Shown here in pieces: positions 34,032-42,107 of a stretch of 48,516 nucleotides of DNA. The stretch lies in NCBI GenBank assembly GCA_021647315.1, contig JAKIUY010000021.1:1-48516 (forward strand), read 5' to 3'. The notes under the pieces are model-generated. The model ran no database searches, was not told the DNA's origin, and saw only the letters and a program-made list of their open reading frames with translations. The position numbers and the translations under genes are program-made. Each line of letters opens with the position of its first letter. Within the stretch, counting starts at the first letter, position 1. Origin of the DNA: Victivallaceae bacterium (GTDB lineage: Bacteria; Verrucomicrobiota; Lentisphaeria; Victivallales; Victivallaceae).

Positions 34032-36347
34032 ATGACAAAAATCAACAATAACCTCAAAGAGCAGCTTTTCCGGTTTCCGAACCGGGATTTTTTCGGCTTC
34101 GGCAGGAAATTAAGCTGTGCGGTCAACGGCAATGGAATATGGACTGCCGTTCAAATGGAAACTGCAGACAAAAATACCATACTCATAACTCGCAAACGCG
34201 GCAATGATATTTCACGTCTTGAACTGCCAACAGCTGCTTTGTGTCATCAGCCACGCTTAGTTTCCGACAACAACGATCGACTTGCGCTGGTCTGGAATGA
34301 GTTTAAAACTGGTATATGGCAAATAAAATATGCTCCGGTAATTAACCAGCTACTGGCGTTAGGCACGGTAGAAACCATTTTCTCCTCCACGTCATTATGC
34401 CTGCCACCGGTCGCGGACTATTTTTCGGACATGCTGTGGATCGCTTTTCCGACAGTCAGCGACGGCAATCTCCGCATAACAGTGGTTAAACAGACTACGA
34501 TTGGCTGGGATTTGATTGGTCAGGTTTCTGAAGCAGGTATTGACGCATTCCGCCCGACTATTTGTTCAAATCAGCAAGGTATCCATCTTTTTTGGGATCA
34601 GTATAAAAACGGGAAGTATGAGATCGCGGGCTGTATCTTAAATGAGACTGGTTCTTCAGCCATTACCCCGGCTGCAACAGACAATGAACGCTGGTTCTGT
34701 CCTGACGCAGTCAGCAATAACCGGGGACAGATCTTTCTTGCCTGGGTCGTAATGCAGGAGACCGCGGATAAGCTTGGTATTGTTGATCATAGCTCCTTTA
34801 GCATGGTCGGACAGTTGAAGCATGGAAAACTTGAGATACTGAAAAATTACAACAACCGGGTTGTTGCAGATTTGCGGGAAGGTCTGCTCGCCTCTGACAT
34901 CTACAAAGGCTACCTGGGACTGCGTCGCAATCCCAGGCTTTCGACTGATAGTAATGGACATTTGTGGTGTTTCTGGGAAGTGCGGCTGGAAGCGGAGGCA
35001 ACTGCGTTGTCGGGGCATCTGGCAGGGCGTTGTTTTGATGGCGAAAACTGGTCGGAACCGGCATTAATAGCCAATTTGGGTTATGGCTATGCAACAGCCA
35101 TATGTTTTGATGGAAAAACCCTTCCGGTAGCATGTTTTAAGTTTGAAGCGAAAGGCATGGATATTGTCAATATTGAGACAATAGATATTGACCGGCAGCA
35201 AAGCTACGTGATTAATGAGGGAAAATGGGCAAGGTGGGGTGAATTTAATATCCCGAAACTTATAAAAAACAGAAGAGCGGTAAAGGTAAATAATTCTCAG
35301 TATTCCATGTTCTGGGCTGACACCCATTGCCATTCAAATTTCAGTGCGGATGCTGAAGGAGAACCGGATGAGATTATTCATTATGCCAGAGATATTGCCG
35401 GACTGGATGCCTTGTGTGTAATTGACAATGATTTCTACCCTAATAAATCCTTAAGTCCGGCGGAATGGCAAATTCATCAGGAATTCAGTCGCCATTTTAC
35501 CCGAACTGGTGAGTTTGTGCTCTTCCCCGGCTATGAATTCACCTACCATCGCCATGACCTTTCGCCTGATTTTAACCATCGTTGTGTTATTTATCCTGGT
35601 CCGGCTGGACAAATGTTCAGGCGAATCGATCAGGGCAGCGAAACTGACAAAGAGATGCTTGCCCAACTCAAACAGACGAACGGCATGTGCTATCCGCATC
35701 ATTGTACTTATGAACTGCTTGCGGCAGATAAAGAGTGGAATGTCGAGATTTGTTCTTCATGGCGGGCAGTGTTGGCAGAATGTGATTTTTCTATTCAACA
35801 ATTAAAAGCAGGTCATAAATTTGGCTTCATCGGCTCCAGTGACGCGCATCGCGCCAATCCGGGACTGGGTGGTGCTTTAACCGGTCTTTTTGCTACCGAA
35901 CTGACCCCGGAAGCACTGTTCGATGCTTATCAGAACCGTAGGATTATTGCGACACAGGGGTTTGCGGTCTTTATAGACTTCCGGGTTGCGGGTCTGTTTA
36001 TCGGCAGTCAGGGCAATATTACTAAATCCCCATTGATTACTGCGGCGATTGAGGCACCGGATTCAATAGAAGCTATCGAGATTTTCCGGGATGGCGAAAT
36101 TATTCACCGGGCAACCCCAGGTAATTCTACATATCAATTATCATTTACCGATAATGCGGCAACTGCCGGCAATCATTTTTATTTTCTGCGACTGAAGTTA
36201 GTTGGAGCAGCTGGCTTGAATGGTGATCCAAGCTTGAATTCAAGGCGACCATTTGAGATGGATAGTGATTATCCGCACAATCTGGCAAAAGCACGGGGAG
36301 TGTTTGCATGGACAAGTCCGATTTGGCTCTGTTTAGTGGCTGATTAA
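34032..36347 (+). CDS. Beta-propeller plus PHP-type metallohydrolase
   Basis: 771 residues, no signal peptide. The N-terminal ~400 residues are repeated beta blades (RLVSDNNDRLALVWNE, TICSNQQGIHLFWDQYKNGK, DAVSNNRGQIFLAWV), like a sialidase-type or YWTD-type propeller. Then comes a PHP/DUF3604-like domain: WADTHCHSNFSADAEGEPDE (Asp430, His432, His434), LCVIDNDFY, PHHCTYE and GSSDAHR supply metal ligands, followed by a small beta domain. PHP domains hydrolyse phosphoesters or related bonds using two or three metals; the DUF3604 group is poorly characterised. Its start lies 24 bp after the glycosidase stop with a weak AAGGT site, so it is probably co-transcribed with it. Confidence 0.72.
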   Translation: MTKINNNLKEQLFRFPNRDFFGFGRKLSCAVNGNGIWTAVQMETADKNTILITRKRGNDISRLELPTAALCHQPRLVSDNNDRLALVWNEFKTGIWQIKYAPVINQLLALGTVETIFSSTSLCLPPVADYFSDMLWIAFPTVSDGNLRITVVKQTTIGWDLIGQVSEAGIDAFRPTICSNQQGIHLFWDQYKNGKYEIAGCILNETGSSAITPAATDNERWFCPDAVSNNRGQIFLAWVVMQETADKLGIVDHSSFSMVGQLKHGKLEILKNYNNRVVADLREGLLASDIYKGYLGLRRNPRLSTDSNGHLWCFWEVRLEAEATALSGHLAGRCFDGENWSEPALIANLGYGYATAICFDGKTLPVACFKFEAKGMDIVNIETIDIDRQQSYVINEGKWARWGEFNIPKLIKNRRAVKVNNSQYSMFWADTHCHSNFSADAEGEPDEIIHYARDIAGLDALCVIDNDFYPNKSLSPAEWQIHQEFSRHFTRTGEFVLFPGYEFTYHRHDLSPDFNHRCVIYPGPAGQMFRRIDQGSETDKEMLAQLKQTNGMCYPHHCTYELLAADKEWNVEICSSWRAVLAECDFSIQQLKAGHKFGFIGSSDAHRANPGLGGALTGLFATELTPEALFDAYQNRRIIATQGFAVFIDFRVAGLFIGSQGNITKSPLITAAIEAPDSIEAIEIFRDGEIIHRATPGNSTYQLSFTDNAATAGNHFYFLRLKLVGAAGLNGDPSLNSRRPFEMDSDYPHNLAKARGVFAWTSPIWLCLVAD

Positions 36348-36393
36348 TCTGATATTTTATAACTCCGACAAAAGTATCGTTTTCGTTCAGGCA

Positions 36394-38484
36394 TTATTTA
36401 ATATTGCTCGGCATAGAGAGCAAACTGTCATTGTTGAATTTACCGGTTTTGATGATAGATACCGCTGTTGTCAGCCTGATAGCGATAAGGATAAGGGCAA
36501 TGCTCATAACATCAGGTTCGAACAGGTCATGGAGCAATGATAGTGTAACTGCAATTATCCCACCGGTAAACTCAAATAGCGGGAGCCGGGAATAATCAAT
36601 AATAGTTGTTTTTCGCCGGAGCATAATATGGCAACAACCAGTTGCGATACCGGCGAATACCAGTAGCGGGATAATGGTGAATTCAATTGGCCACTGTTCA
36701 ATGAAAGGTAGGTTTAGGCCAAGTAAAGCTGCTGGCAGAATTATAGATAATATCGTGATTGCAGCAACAAATTTTGGCCCCCTGCTAAAGAACAAAGTTC
36801 CCAGCGCAATTCCGCTCATGATGGTTGCAATCGGTAATACACCACGGCTGTAAATTTCACCGGTCGAGGCCTGGAAATATAATGCGGTAGTTATAATCAT
36901 GGCAGTAGCATAAAATCCGTTTTCACCCGCAGTAAAGACAATTGAGTTATTATGGCGTCTTGACATAAAAAAGCGCAGGGTAAGGTAGAGGGCAAAGCCA
37001 ATGGCCGCTACTAGATAAAAGTTCCATGGCAATTTAGGTAAAGCAAAGATTTTTGACTGGAACATCACTGGTGTCTCAGATTTATCGGCGGTTGTCTCAA
37101 GTGTCGAATAGAGCACTTCAAGCGTGCCGGTCGGCAGGTTGCCGTTTGCAGAAAAACGTCTGTCCAGTTCAGTCAGTGAAACTGTTATGCCCTGGCTGCC
37201 GGCGGCAATCAGCAATGGATTGCCGTTCAATATTTTTACTTCAGGAAATATAGTACGCAGGCTGTCGGCAATTTTAGCTGCCTGTTTGCGCTGATGGCGT
37301 AATCCGACAGTCACTACTCCACCTTGATTCAGCATGGTTTTCAGTTGCCTGAAAATATATGGAGTCAGGAGTTGTTCCGAGGTGTTGTCAAATATCATAA
37401 TCAAGTCATATTTTTTCCCTGGTGTCCGAGTGATCCATGAACTTGAAAAAAAACCGCGTTGATTGGTGATTAATTTAAAGTGTGGTGATGGCGGCGGTAG
37501 AATGCCGCCGTAGATTGCCAGCAAGGCAAAATCGCGGTTTCGGCAGAGCAGATCAACTGAGCCTATATTCGGCAGACCAAGCATGAGATAGGGAACTTTT
37601 GTAAACGGCGAGGAGATAATCAGGACGCATTGCCGCTTACTCGACATGTTCTGCATAGCTGAAAACAGGGTGCTGGCCGAGTATTTGCCACTGTCAGCCG
37701 GAATGCTCCAGAGACGCAGACCATTTTTGTACAATATAAACTCACCTTGACGTCGATGGGGTTCAGCCACCAGCGAATAGCGGCCATCAGAATATTCCAG
37801 AGATTTCAGACGGGAGCCGGTCAACGGGCCTGTTTGCCATGTCTTGTTCTGGAAATAGTTTTGATTTTGCCATAACCAGCCTGATATTAACAGTACTGTT
37901 ATTGATGCCAGAGCAAAACAACCCCGCTCTTTGTGACTGAATTGTTTTATGAAAACAGCAATTAGCAGCAATGCAGCTGAGCCGAACAGGAGAAATATTT
38001 CAGGGACTGGAATATTATTGCAGAACTGATAACTAGCTCCGCCCGCAATAGCACCTGTAATCCAGCCGATGTAGTTATTCCGCTTTGCATTGCTGTTATT
38101 TAGGGCGTATGAAATACCGCTGTTGAGCCCGAATAAAAATGTTCCGGCTCCAGCTGTCAATATTACAGTGCCACTGCCGGGAGCTACGCTAGCAGCCGGC
38201 AAAATGGCAACAGTTACAATGCCGACGATGGCTGTAAGCGGTAATATGGCGACGGCCGTTACAGTTGCGGCAATTGGATATTGTCTGACAGGCAAACTTA
38301 TCCAGCCGATGGTAATCCACAGCATGAGGAACAGCAGGCCGCAGGCGGCCGCCTCAAGCGAACCGCCCAAACGGACCATTAGCTCTCTGGTTATTCCTCC
38401 CAGGAAGAACAGGGTATAAAATCCGACCAGCAGAGCTGTTGGCAGGGCAAGCTGATTTTTTTCTTTATTCTTTTTTATATTCAT
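36394..38484 (-). CDS. Polytopic membrane protein with spermidine-synthase-like middle
   Basis: 696 residues. About six to seven membrane helices occupy the first 200 residues. A soluble segment (about 205-460) has a Rossmann-like layout: SVDLLCRNRDFALLAIYGG, then KYDLIMIFDN and GGVVTVGLR. A second membrane block (five to seven helices) completes the protein. This resembles membrane-embedded spermidine-synthase-like proteins. The canonical nucleotide-site Gly motif and the Asp/Glu residues that bind decarboxylated AdoMet are not evident, so polyamine synthesis is unlikely to be its function. It converges on the propeller/PHP gene with a 46-bp gap. No Shine-Dalgarno is obvious at its start. 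Confidence 0.6.
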   Translation of the reverse strand: MNIKKNKEKNQLALPTALLVGFYTLFFLGGITRELMVRLGGSLEAAACGLLFLMLWITIGWISLPVRQYPIAATVTAVAILPLTAIVGIVTVAILPAASVAPGSGTVILTAGAGTFLFGLNSGISYALNNSNAKRNNYIGWITGAIAGGASYQFCNNIPVPEIFLLFGSAALLLIAVFIKQFSHKERGCFALASITVLLISGWLWQNQNYFQNKTWQTGPLTGSRLKSLEYSDGRYSLVAEPHRRQGEFILYKNGLRLWSIPADSGKYSASTLFSAMQNMSSKRQCVLIISSPFTKVPYLMLGLPNIGSVDLLCRNRDFALLAIYGGILPPPSPHFKLITNQRGFFSSSWITRTPGKKYDLIMIFDNTSEQLLTPYIFRQLKTMLNQGGVVTVGLRHQRKQAAKIADSLRTIFPEVKILNGNPLLIAAGSQGITVSLTELDRRFSANGNLPTGTLEVLYSTLETTADKSETPVMFQSKIFALPKLPWNFYLVAAIGFALYLTLRFFMSRRHNNSIVFTAGENGFYATAMIITTALYFQASTGEIYSRGVLPIATIMSGIALGTLFFSRGPKFVAAITILSIILPAALLGLNLPFIEQWPIEFTIIPLLVFAGIATGCCHIMLRRKTTIIDYSRLPLFEFTGGIIAVTLSLLHDLFEPDVMSIALILIAIRLTTAVSIIKTGKFNNDSLLSMPSNIK

Positions 38485-38595
38485 TTTTCCTGCATATTTT
38501 TTTTAATAGGTAAGTCTGCCGAGTTAGCCCCAAGCCCCAATTTATCGCGCCATAGTTTTTAAACGAAGGCGGAGCCTCAATTCCCAATCCCCAAG

Positions 38596-39561
38596 TCATT
38601 TAGCTCTAATTATTGCCAAATGCAAGGCGGCATTAAGGCTACCCGGGTCAGCCACTCCCTGCCAGGCGATTTCAAATGCGGTGCCGTGATCGACGCTGGT
38701 GCGGATAATCGGCAGACCGAGGGTTGAATTGACGCCGCGATCGAATGCCAGCATTTTAAATGGGATATGGCCCTGATCATGATACATCGAAATAATCCCG
38801 TCAAATTTTTCCCGGGTTGATTTAATAAACAGTGTGTCCGGCGGAAATGGTCCGGTTATATTAATACCACGCTGACCTAGTAAATCTATTACTGGTTTAA
38901 CAATATTCTCGTCGGCATCTCCCATGTAACCATCTTCACCGGCGTGAGGATTGATGGCCGCCATCGCCAGCGAGGGGTGTTTTATCCCTTCGGCTTTGAT
39001 TGCATTATTGAGTAGTTCAGTCACCTCTATAATGCGTTCGGCGGTTATTGCTTTGATAACCTCGCTCAGCGCGATATGGGTGGTGACAAAAACAATCCGT
39101 AAATTTCCGGCTGATTGCATCATTGCGTAACTGTGGCATTTACAGAGTTGAGCAATCAGTTCAGTATGACCGGTGAACGGGATTCCGGCGCGATTGACGG
39201 AAGCTTTGTTCATCGGCGTGGTGACAATTGCATCGACCTTGCCAGCTAGGGCATCTTTGGTTGCCGTTATTACTGCCTCTCGGGCTGCCGCCCCGCAGGC
39301 TGCATCGACCTTGCCGATTGGAACCTTGCTGTATTTCAAATTCCCGGTCGGACAGATTGACTTCGGCATTTTCCCACCGGTAAATTTTTCGGCAGCGGCA
39401 GCAATAATATCTGGGCAGCCATAAACGATAATTTCGGCTCGATCACAAAAGTCTGCGTCGGTTGCGGCGCGTACGGCCAATTCCGGGCCGATCCCGGCCG
39501 GATCTCCCATTGTCAAGGCGATCTTCAGTTTGGACTTACCAGACTTGTCCTTTGGATTCAT
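38596..39561 (-). CDS. pdxA: 4-hydroxythreonine-4-phosphate dehydrogenase family (PdxA)
   Basis: 321 residues. It matches PdxA throughout: TMGDPAGIGPELAVRA at the N-terminus, TTPMNKASV, FTGHTELIAQL (metal His), NPHAGEDGYMG, MYHDQGHIPFKMLAFDRGVN and TSVDHGTAFEIAW. PdxA oxidises 4-phosphohydroxy-L-threonine in the DXP-dependent route to pyridoxal phosphate. The close PdxA2 family instead acts on four-carbon sugar-acid phosphates, and the sequence alone does not exclude this in a sugar-degrading bacterium. The start lies inside the 3' end of thyX, with a 26-bp overlap, so translation is probably coupled. No clear ribosome site is seen at that ATG. Confidence 0.9.
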   Translation of the reverse strand: MNPKDKSGKSKLKIALTMGDPAGIGPELAVRAATDADFCDRAEIIVYGCPDIIAAAAEKFTGGKMPKSICPTGNLKYSKVPIGKVDAACGAAAREAVITATKDALAGKVDAIVTTPMNKASVNRAGIPFTGHTELIAQLCKCHSYAMMQSAGNLRIVFVTTHIALSEVIKAITAERIIEVTELLNNAIKAEGIKHPSLAMAAINPHAGEDGYMGDADENIVKPVIDLLGQRGINITGPFPPDTLFIKSTREKFDGIISMYHDQGHIPFKMLAFDRGVNSTLGLPIIRTSVDHGTAFEIAWQGVADPGSLNAALHLAIIRAK

Positions 39562-40231
39562 AGTATTTTGCTACATTTGGAATTATCGGTTTGATCAATT
39601 TCTTGATGGCAATGGCATATTCACGGATTTCCCATTGGGCGTGTTCACTGTCACGCAACTCAAGAAAATGGAGCAGGTTGCCCAGATTTACCGTTCCCCA
39701 GAAGGTAACCAGCATATTTTGTGGCAATATACCACGGGCCTGTTCGCGGCAGACCCCGCGGTCAAGCAAGGTTTCATAGAGTTCAAATGATGACTGGTTA
39801 TGGGTGCTGATCATTTTACGGAGTTCGGCATCATCAAAGTCAGCCGCTGCAACTGAAGCCTGACGGTCGCTCTTGGCCTGTTGGCGCAATTTGTCAGGGG
39901 TATAAAACTCCATGTCAATTTCGGTGTAACGCCGTGAAATTTCATTATAACTCCAGGTGCGATGGCGATGCCATTGACCACGAACGAACAGCGGGCAGTG
40001 AACACTGAATGTGAAGACCACATGTTCCATTGGACTGGTGTGTTTGTTTTCAATCAGATAGTCAAGTAATGTTATGTCACGCTCTTCCATTTGGTCTTTC
40101 AATTTTCCGAATGAGACCCGGGCGGCATTGATTATGGATATTTCTTCTCCCAGGTGATCGATCAGACCGACCCAACCTTGTCCGCCAAGTACCTGCTGAT
40201 GGTTTTCCGGCGGATTATTAAGATGTTGCAT
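39536..40231 (-). CDS. thyX: FAD-dependent thymidylate synthase ThyX
   Basis: 231 residues from ATG 40231. The ThyX signature is in GQWHRHRTWSYNEISRRY (RHR, then S-N-E-S-R), with INAARVSFGK upstream and the Gln/Arg-rich region REQARGILPQNMLVTFWGTV, all typical. ThyX makes dTMP from dUMP using methylene-tetrahydrofolate and FADH2, replacing ThyA. The start at 40231 is chosen because GGAG (40239-40242) lies eight bases upstream; an in-frame ATG at 40309 would add 26 residues with no ribosome site. It overlaps pdxA by 26 bp. Confidence 0.95.
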   Translation of the reverse strand: MQHLNNPPENHQQVLGGQGWVGLIDHLGEEISIINAARVSFGKLKDQMEERDITLLDYLIENKHTSPMEHVVFTFSVHCPLFVRGQWHRHRTWSYNEISRRYTEIDMEFYTPDKLRQQAKSDRQASVAAADFDDAELRKMISTHNQSSFELYETLLDRGVCREQARGILPQNMLVTFWGTVNLGNLLHFLELRDSEHAQWEIREYAIAIKKLIKPIIPNVAKYYESKGQVW

Positions 40232-40409
40232 TTTCGCGCTCCTGCCTTGGTTATACCCGTAATGGGTGATTTTAAAAGTTAAGTTGTTCTGCTGTGTAAT
40301 ATAACACAATAAAGCCAGCTTTCTATTTGATGCCCAGATGAAAATTCCATTTGTTTTATTCCGGCACGAATCGCACTCAAAATTAATTTAAATGGCTCAC
40401 TATTTAATT

Positions 40410-41429
40410 TTAACGGGAATTTTGTCTGAAGAAATCTTTAATTCCTGTCATACCGCGTTTTTTGCCGATGGCTGAAATCATTCGGTAGCCGTCACCGTAA
40501 GTTTTATCTTTATTAAATTTCATGCGCCGGTTCATTGCCGGACGACCATACAATATGTTGACCTGTGATGCGACATATTCAGCCCAGCCTTCTTTGATTT
40601 TGAGATCTTTTATTTTCGGGTAATATTTCTGCATCCAGTCGTGACCCAGTTCATGTGCCAGCACCTCAATCAATTTATGGCGCGGCGTGCCGTACAGAAC
40701 ATAGATTGAATATGAAACATTATCTTTGTAGGTCGTGGTTTCCCGGCTCAATTCTCTGCCCCAGATGTTTTTTTTTGTATTGGTTACGGTGTGAACCGTA
40801 AATTTATAAAGGTAAAGCCCCAATTCATGCCCGGATGAATAGTCCGGTGATTTACTTTTCAGTTCACTGCTGTCCGTCAGATGGAGTTTTATATTGTCAT
40901 GGGTTGTTAAATTGAGACTGCTGCCCATTTTAGCTCTGATCGAAGTCAGTAATTTTTCCGCATCCTGCTGCTGGTAAATCGCAGTTTTTGCACACTGTGA
41001 ACAGATATTACGACCGTCATCGAGCTGTGTACAGTCCCCGGGTAGCATACAGCTGAAACATTTAGGAAGTGCCGCGCATTCACTGCAGTATATTTTATTC
41101 CGGTCATGACCGAAGATCACCCCTTTTGAGACCGGTTTACCACACAATACACATTTGGGCAGGGTGGTATTCAGGCATTTTTTTGAACAATATTTTTTGC
41201 CGTTTTTGGTATAATATTTTGTACATGTTTTGCCGCAAGCAGCGCATTTTGGCAAGGTTTTACGGTAACAGTTCTGACTGCAATATGTTTTGCGGTTGGC
41301 TTTGATGTAGCGCCCTGATATTCTTTTCCCGCATTCTGTACACCGCATCGCGGCCTCAAGGCTGGTTGGCAGCAAGATAGCCACAGTGAAACAGAATAAA
41401 GCTGTGATGTTAAATAATAAGCGCTTCAA
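40410..41429 (-). CDS. Exported zinc-ribbon (LIM-like) / DA1-type metallopeptidase
   Basis: 339 residues from a TTG at 41429. The TTG is supported by a perfect AAGGAGG (41441-41435) and by the signal peptide it starts (KRLLFNITALFCFTVAILLP). Four Cys modules follow (about 30-150): CTECGKRIS...YCSQNC, CAACGKTCT...YCSKKC, CVLCGKPVS...YCSEC and CFSC...CSQC, like LIM or treble-clef zinc ribbons. The C-terminal half has VLAHELGHDWMQKYY (His259, Glu260, His263) and KEGWAEYVASQ (Glu280 or Glu284), the layout of the DA1 peptidase domain, known in plants downstream of a LIM domain. It probably acts as a zinc peptidase outside the cytoplasm; its substrate is unknown. Confidence 0.8.
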   Translation of the reverse strand: MKRLLFNITALFCFTVAILLPTSLEAAMRCTECGKRISGRYIKANRKTYCSQNCYRKTLPKCAACGKTCTKYYTKNGKKYCSKKCLNTTLPKCVLCGKPVSKGVIFGHDRNKIYCSECAALPKCFSCMLPGDCTQLDDGRNICSQCAKTAIYQQQDAEKLLTSIRAKMGSSLNLTTHDNIKLHLTDSSELKSKSPDYSSGHELGLYLYKFTVHTVTNTKKNIWGRELSRETTTYKDNVSYSIYVLYGTPRHKLIEVLAHELGHDWMQKYYPKIKDLKIKEGWAEYVASQVNILYGRPAMNRRMKFNKDKTYGDGYRMISAIGKKRGMTGIKDFFRQNSR

Positions 41430-41817
41430 TTTTGCCTCCTTAAATTTTCCTGATTCTTTGAGTGCCAATAAAATATTGTCTAATCTACTGTTCAGAATCT
41501 CCCCTTGCAATCCCGCATATTAAAAAATAGAAAAACTTTAGCTAAGCCGAAATGCTTTTGGTGAAAAAGTTTTTTTATCTGTGAAATGAACTTTTGAGCA
41601 CTAAATGACTTGAATAAATTGTTTTTTATGTTAGCTTTATAATGTTACTCTTTAATTTTTTTTATAAATTATAGATATATATTGCCACTGGCGGTACTGA
41701 GTGGTTATTATTATAAATTGAATTTAATTTTAAAGCGCAGTTTTTATTTTTGGGCTTGAGATTAACAGAAAAACAAATTTAACTCTACCCGGACGGGTAT
41801 AACTAAACGGATATTTT
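41430..41817. other. AT-rich divergent intergenic region
   Basis: This is the control region between the DA1-type gene and ptsH. A perfect TATAAT is at 41638-41643 on the + strand, but TTGAAT (41610-41615) is 22 bp away, too far for a standard promoter. GGACGGGTATAAC near 41790 precedes ptsH. No gene, repeat or terminator is convincing. Confidence 0.4.
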
Positions 41818-42102
41818 ATGGGGATTAGCGAACAGTGTCATTGTGATGAAGTTACAGTCCAGAATTCACTGGGGCTCCACGCTCGCCCTGCATCGCAATT
41901 GGTAAAACTGGCATTAACTTTTGAAGCTGAAATCCTGTTCGAAAAGGATGGTGAATCGGTCAGCGCTAAAAGCCTTATGGGGCTGCTGATGCTTTCTGCC
42001 GGTTGTGGTACTGTGTTGAAAATTTCCGCTACCGGAGATGATGGCAGAACTGCGCTTGAAGCGATGGTTGAGCTTATCAATAGAAAATTTGATGAGGAAT
42101 AA
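41818..42102 (+). CDS. ptsH: Phosphocarrier protein HPr
   Basis: 94 residues. It is a complete HPr domain with the phosphorylated histidine in NSLGLHARPAS (His21, equivalent to His15) and the regulatory serine in VSAKSLMGLLML (Ser52, equivalent to Ser46), the site used by HPr kinase/phosphorylase. HPr accepts phosphate from Enzyme I and passes it to sugar permeases or regulators. It is longer at the N-terminus than usual (about ten extra residues). The start has only a weak ribosome site. ptsI follows after 5 bp, so the two form an operon. No PTS permease gene is present in the window. Confidence 0.93.
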   Translation: MGISEQCHCDEVTVQNSLGLHARPASQLVKLALTFEAEILFEKDGESVSAKSLMGLLMLSAGCGTVLKISATGDDGRTALEAMVELINRKFDEE

Positions 42103-42107
42103 TTATT

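Noticed and set aside
41610-41643. Standard sigma-70 promoter for ptsH
   Set aside because: The -10 box is perfect but the only -35-like hexamer is 22 bp away, outside the usual 16-18 bp.
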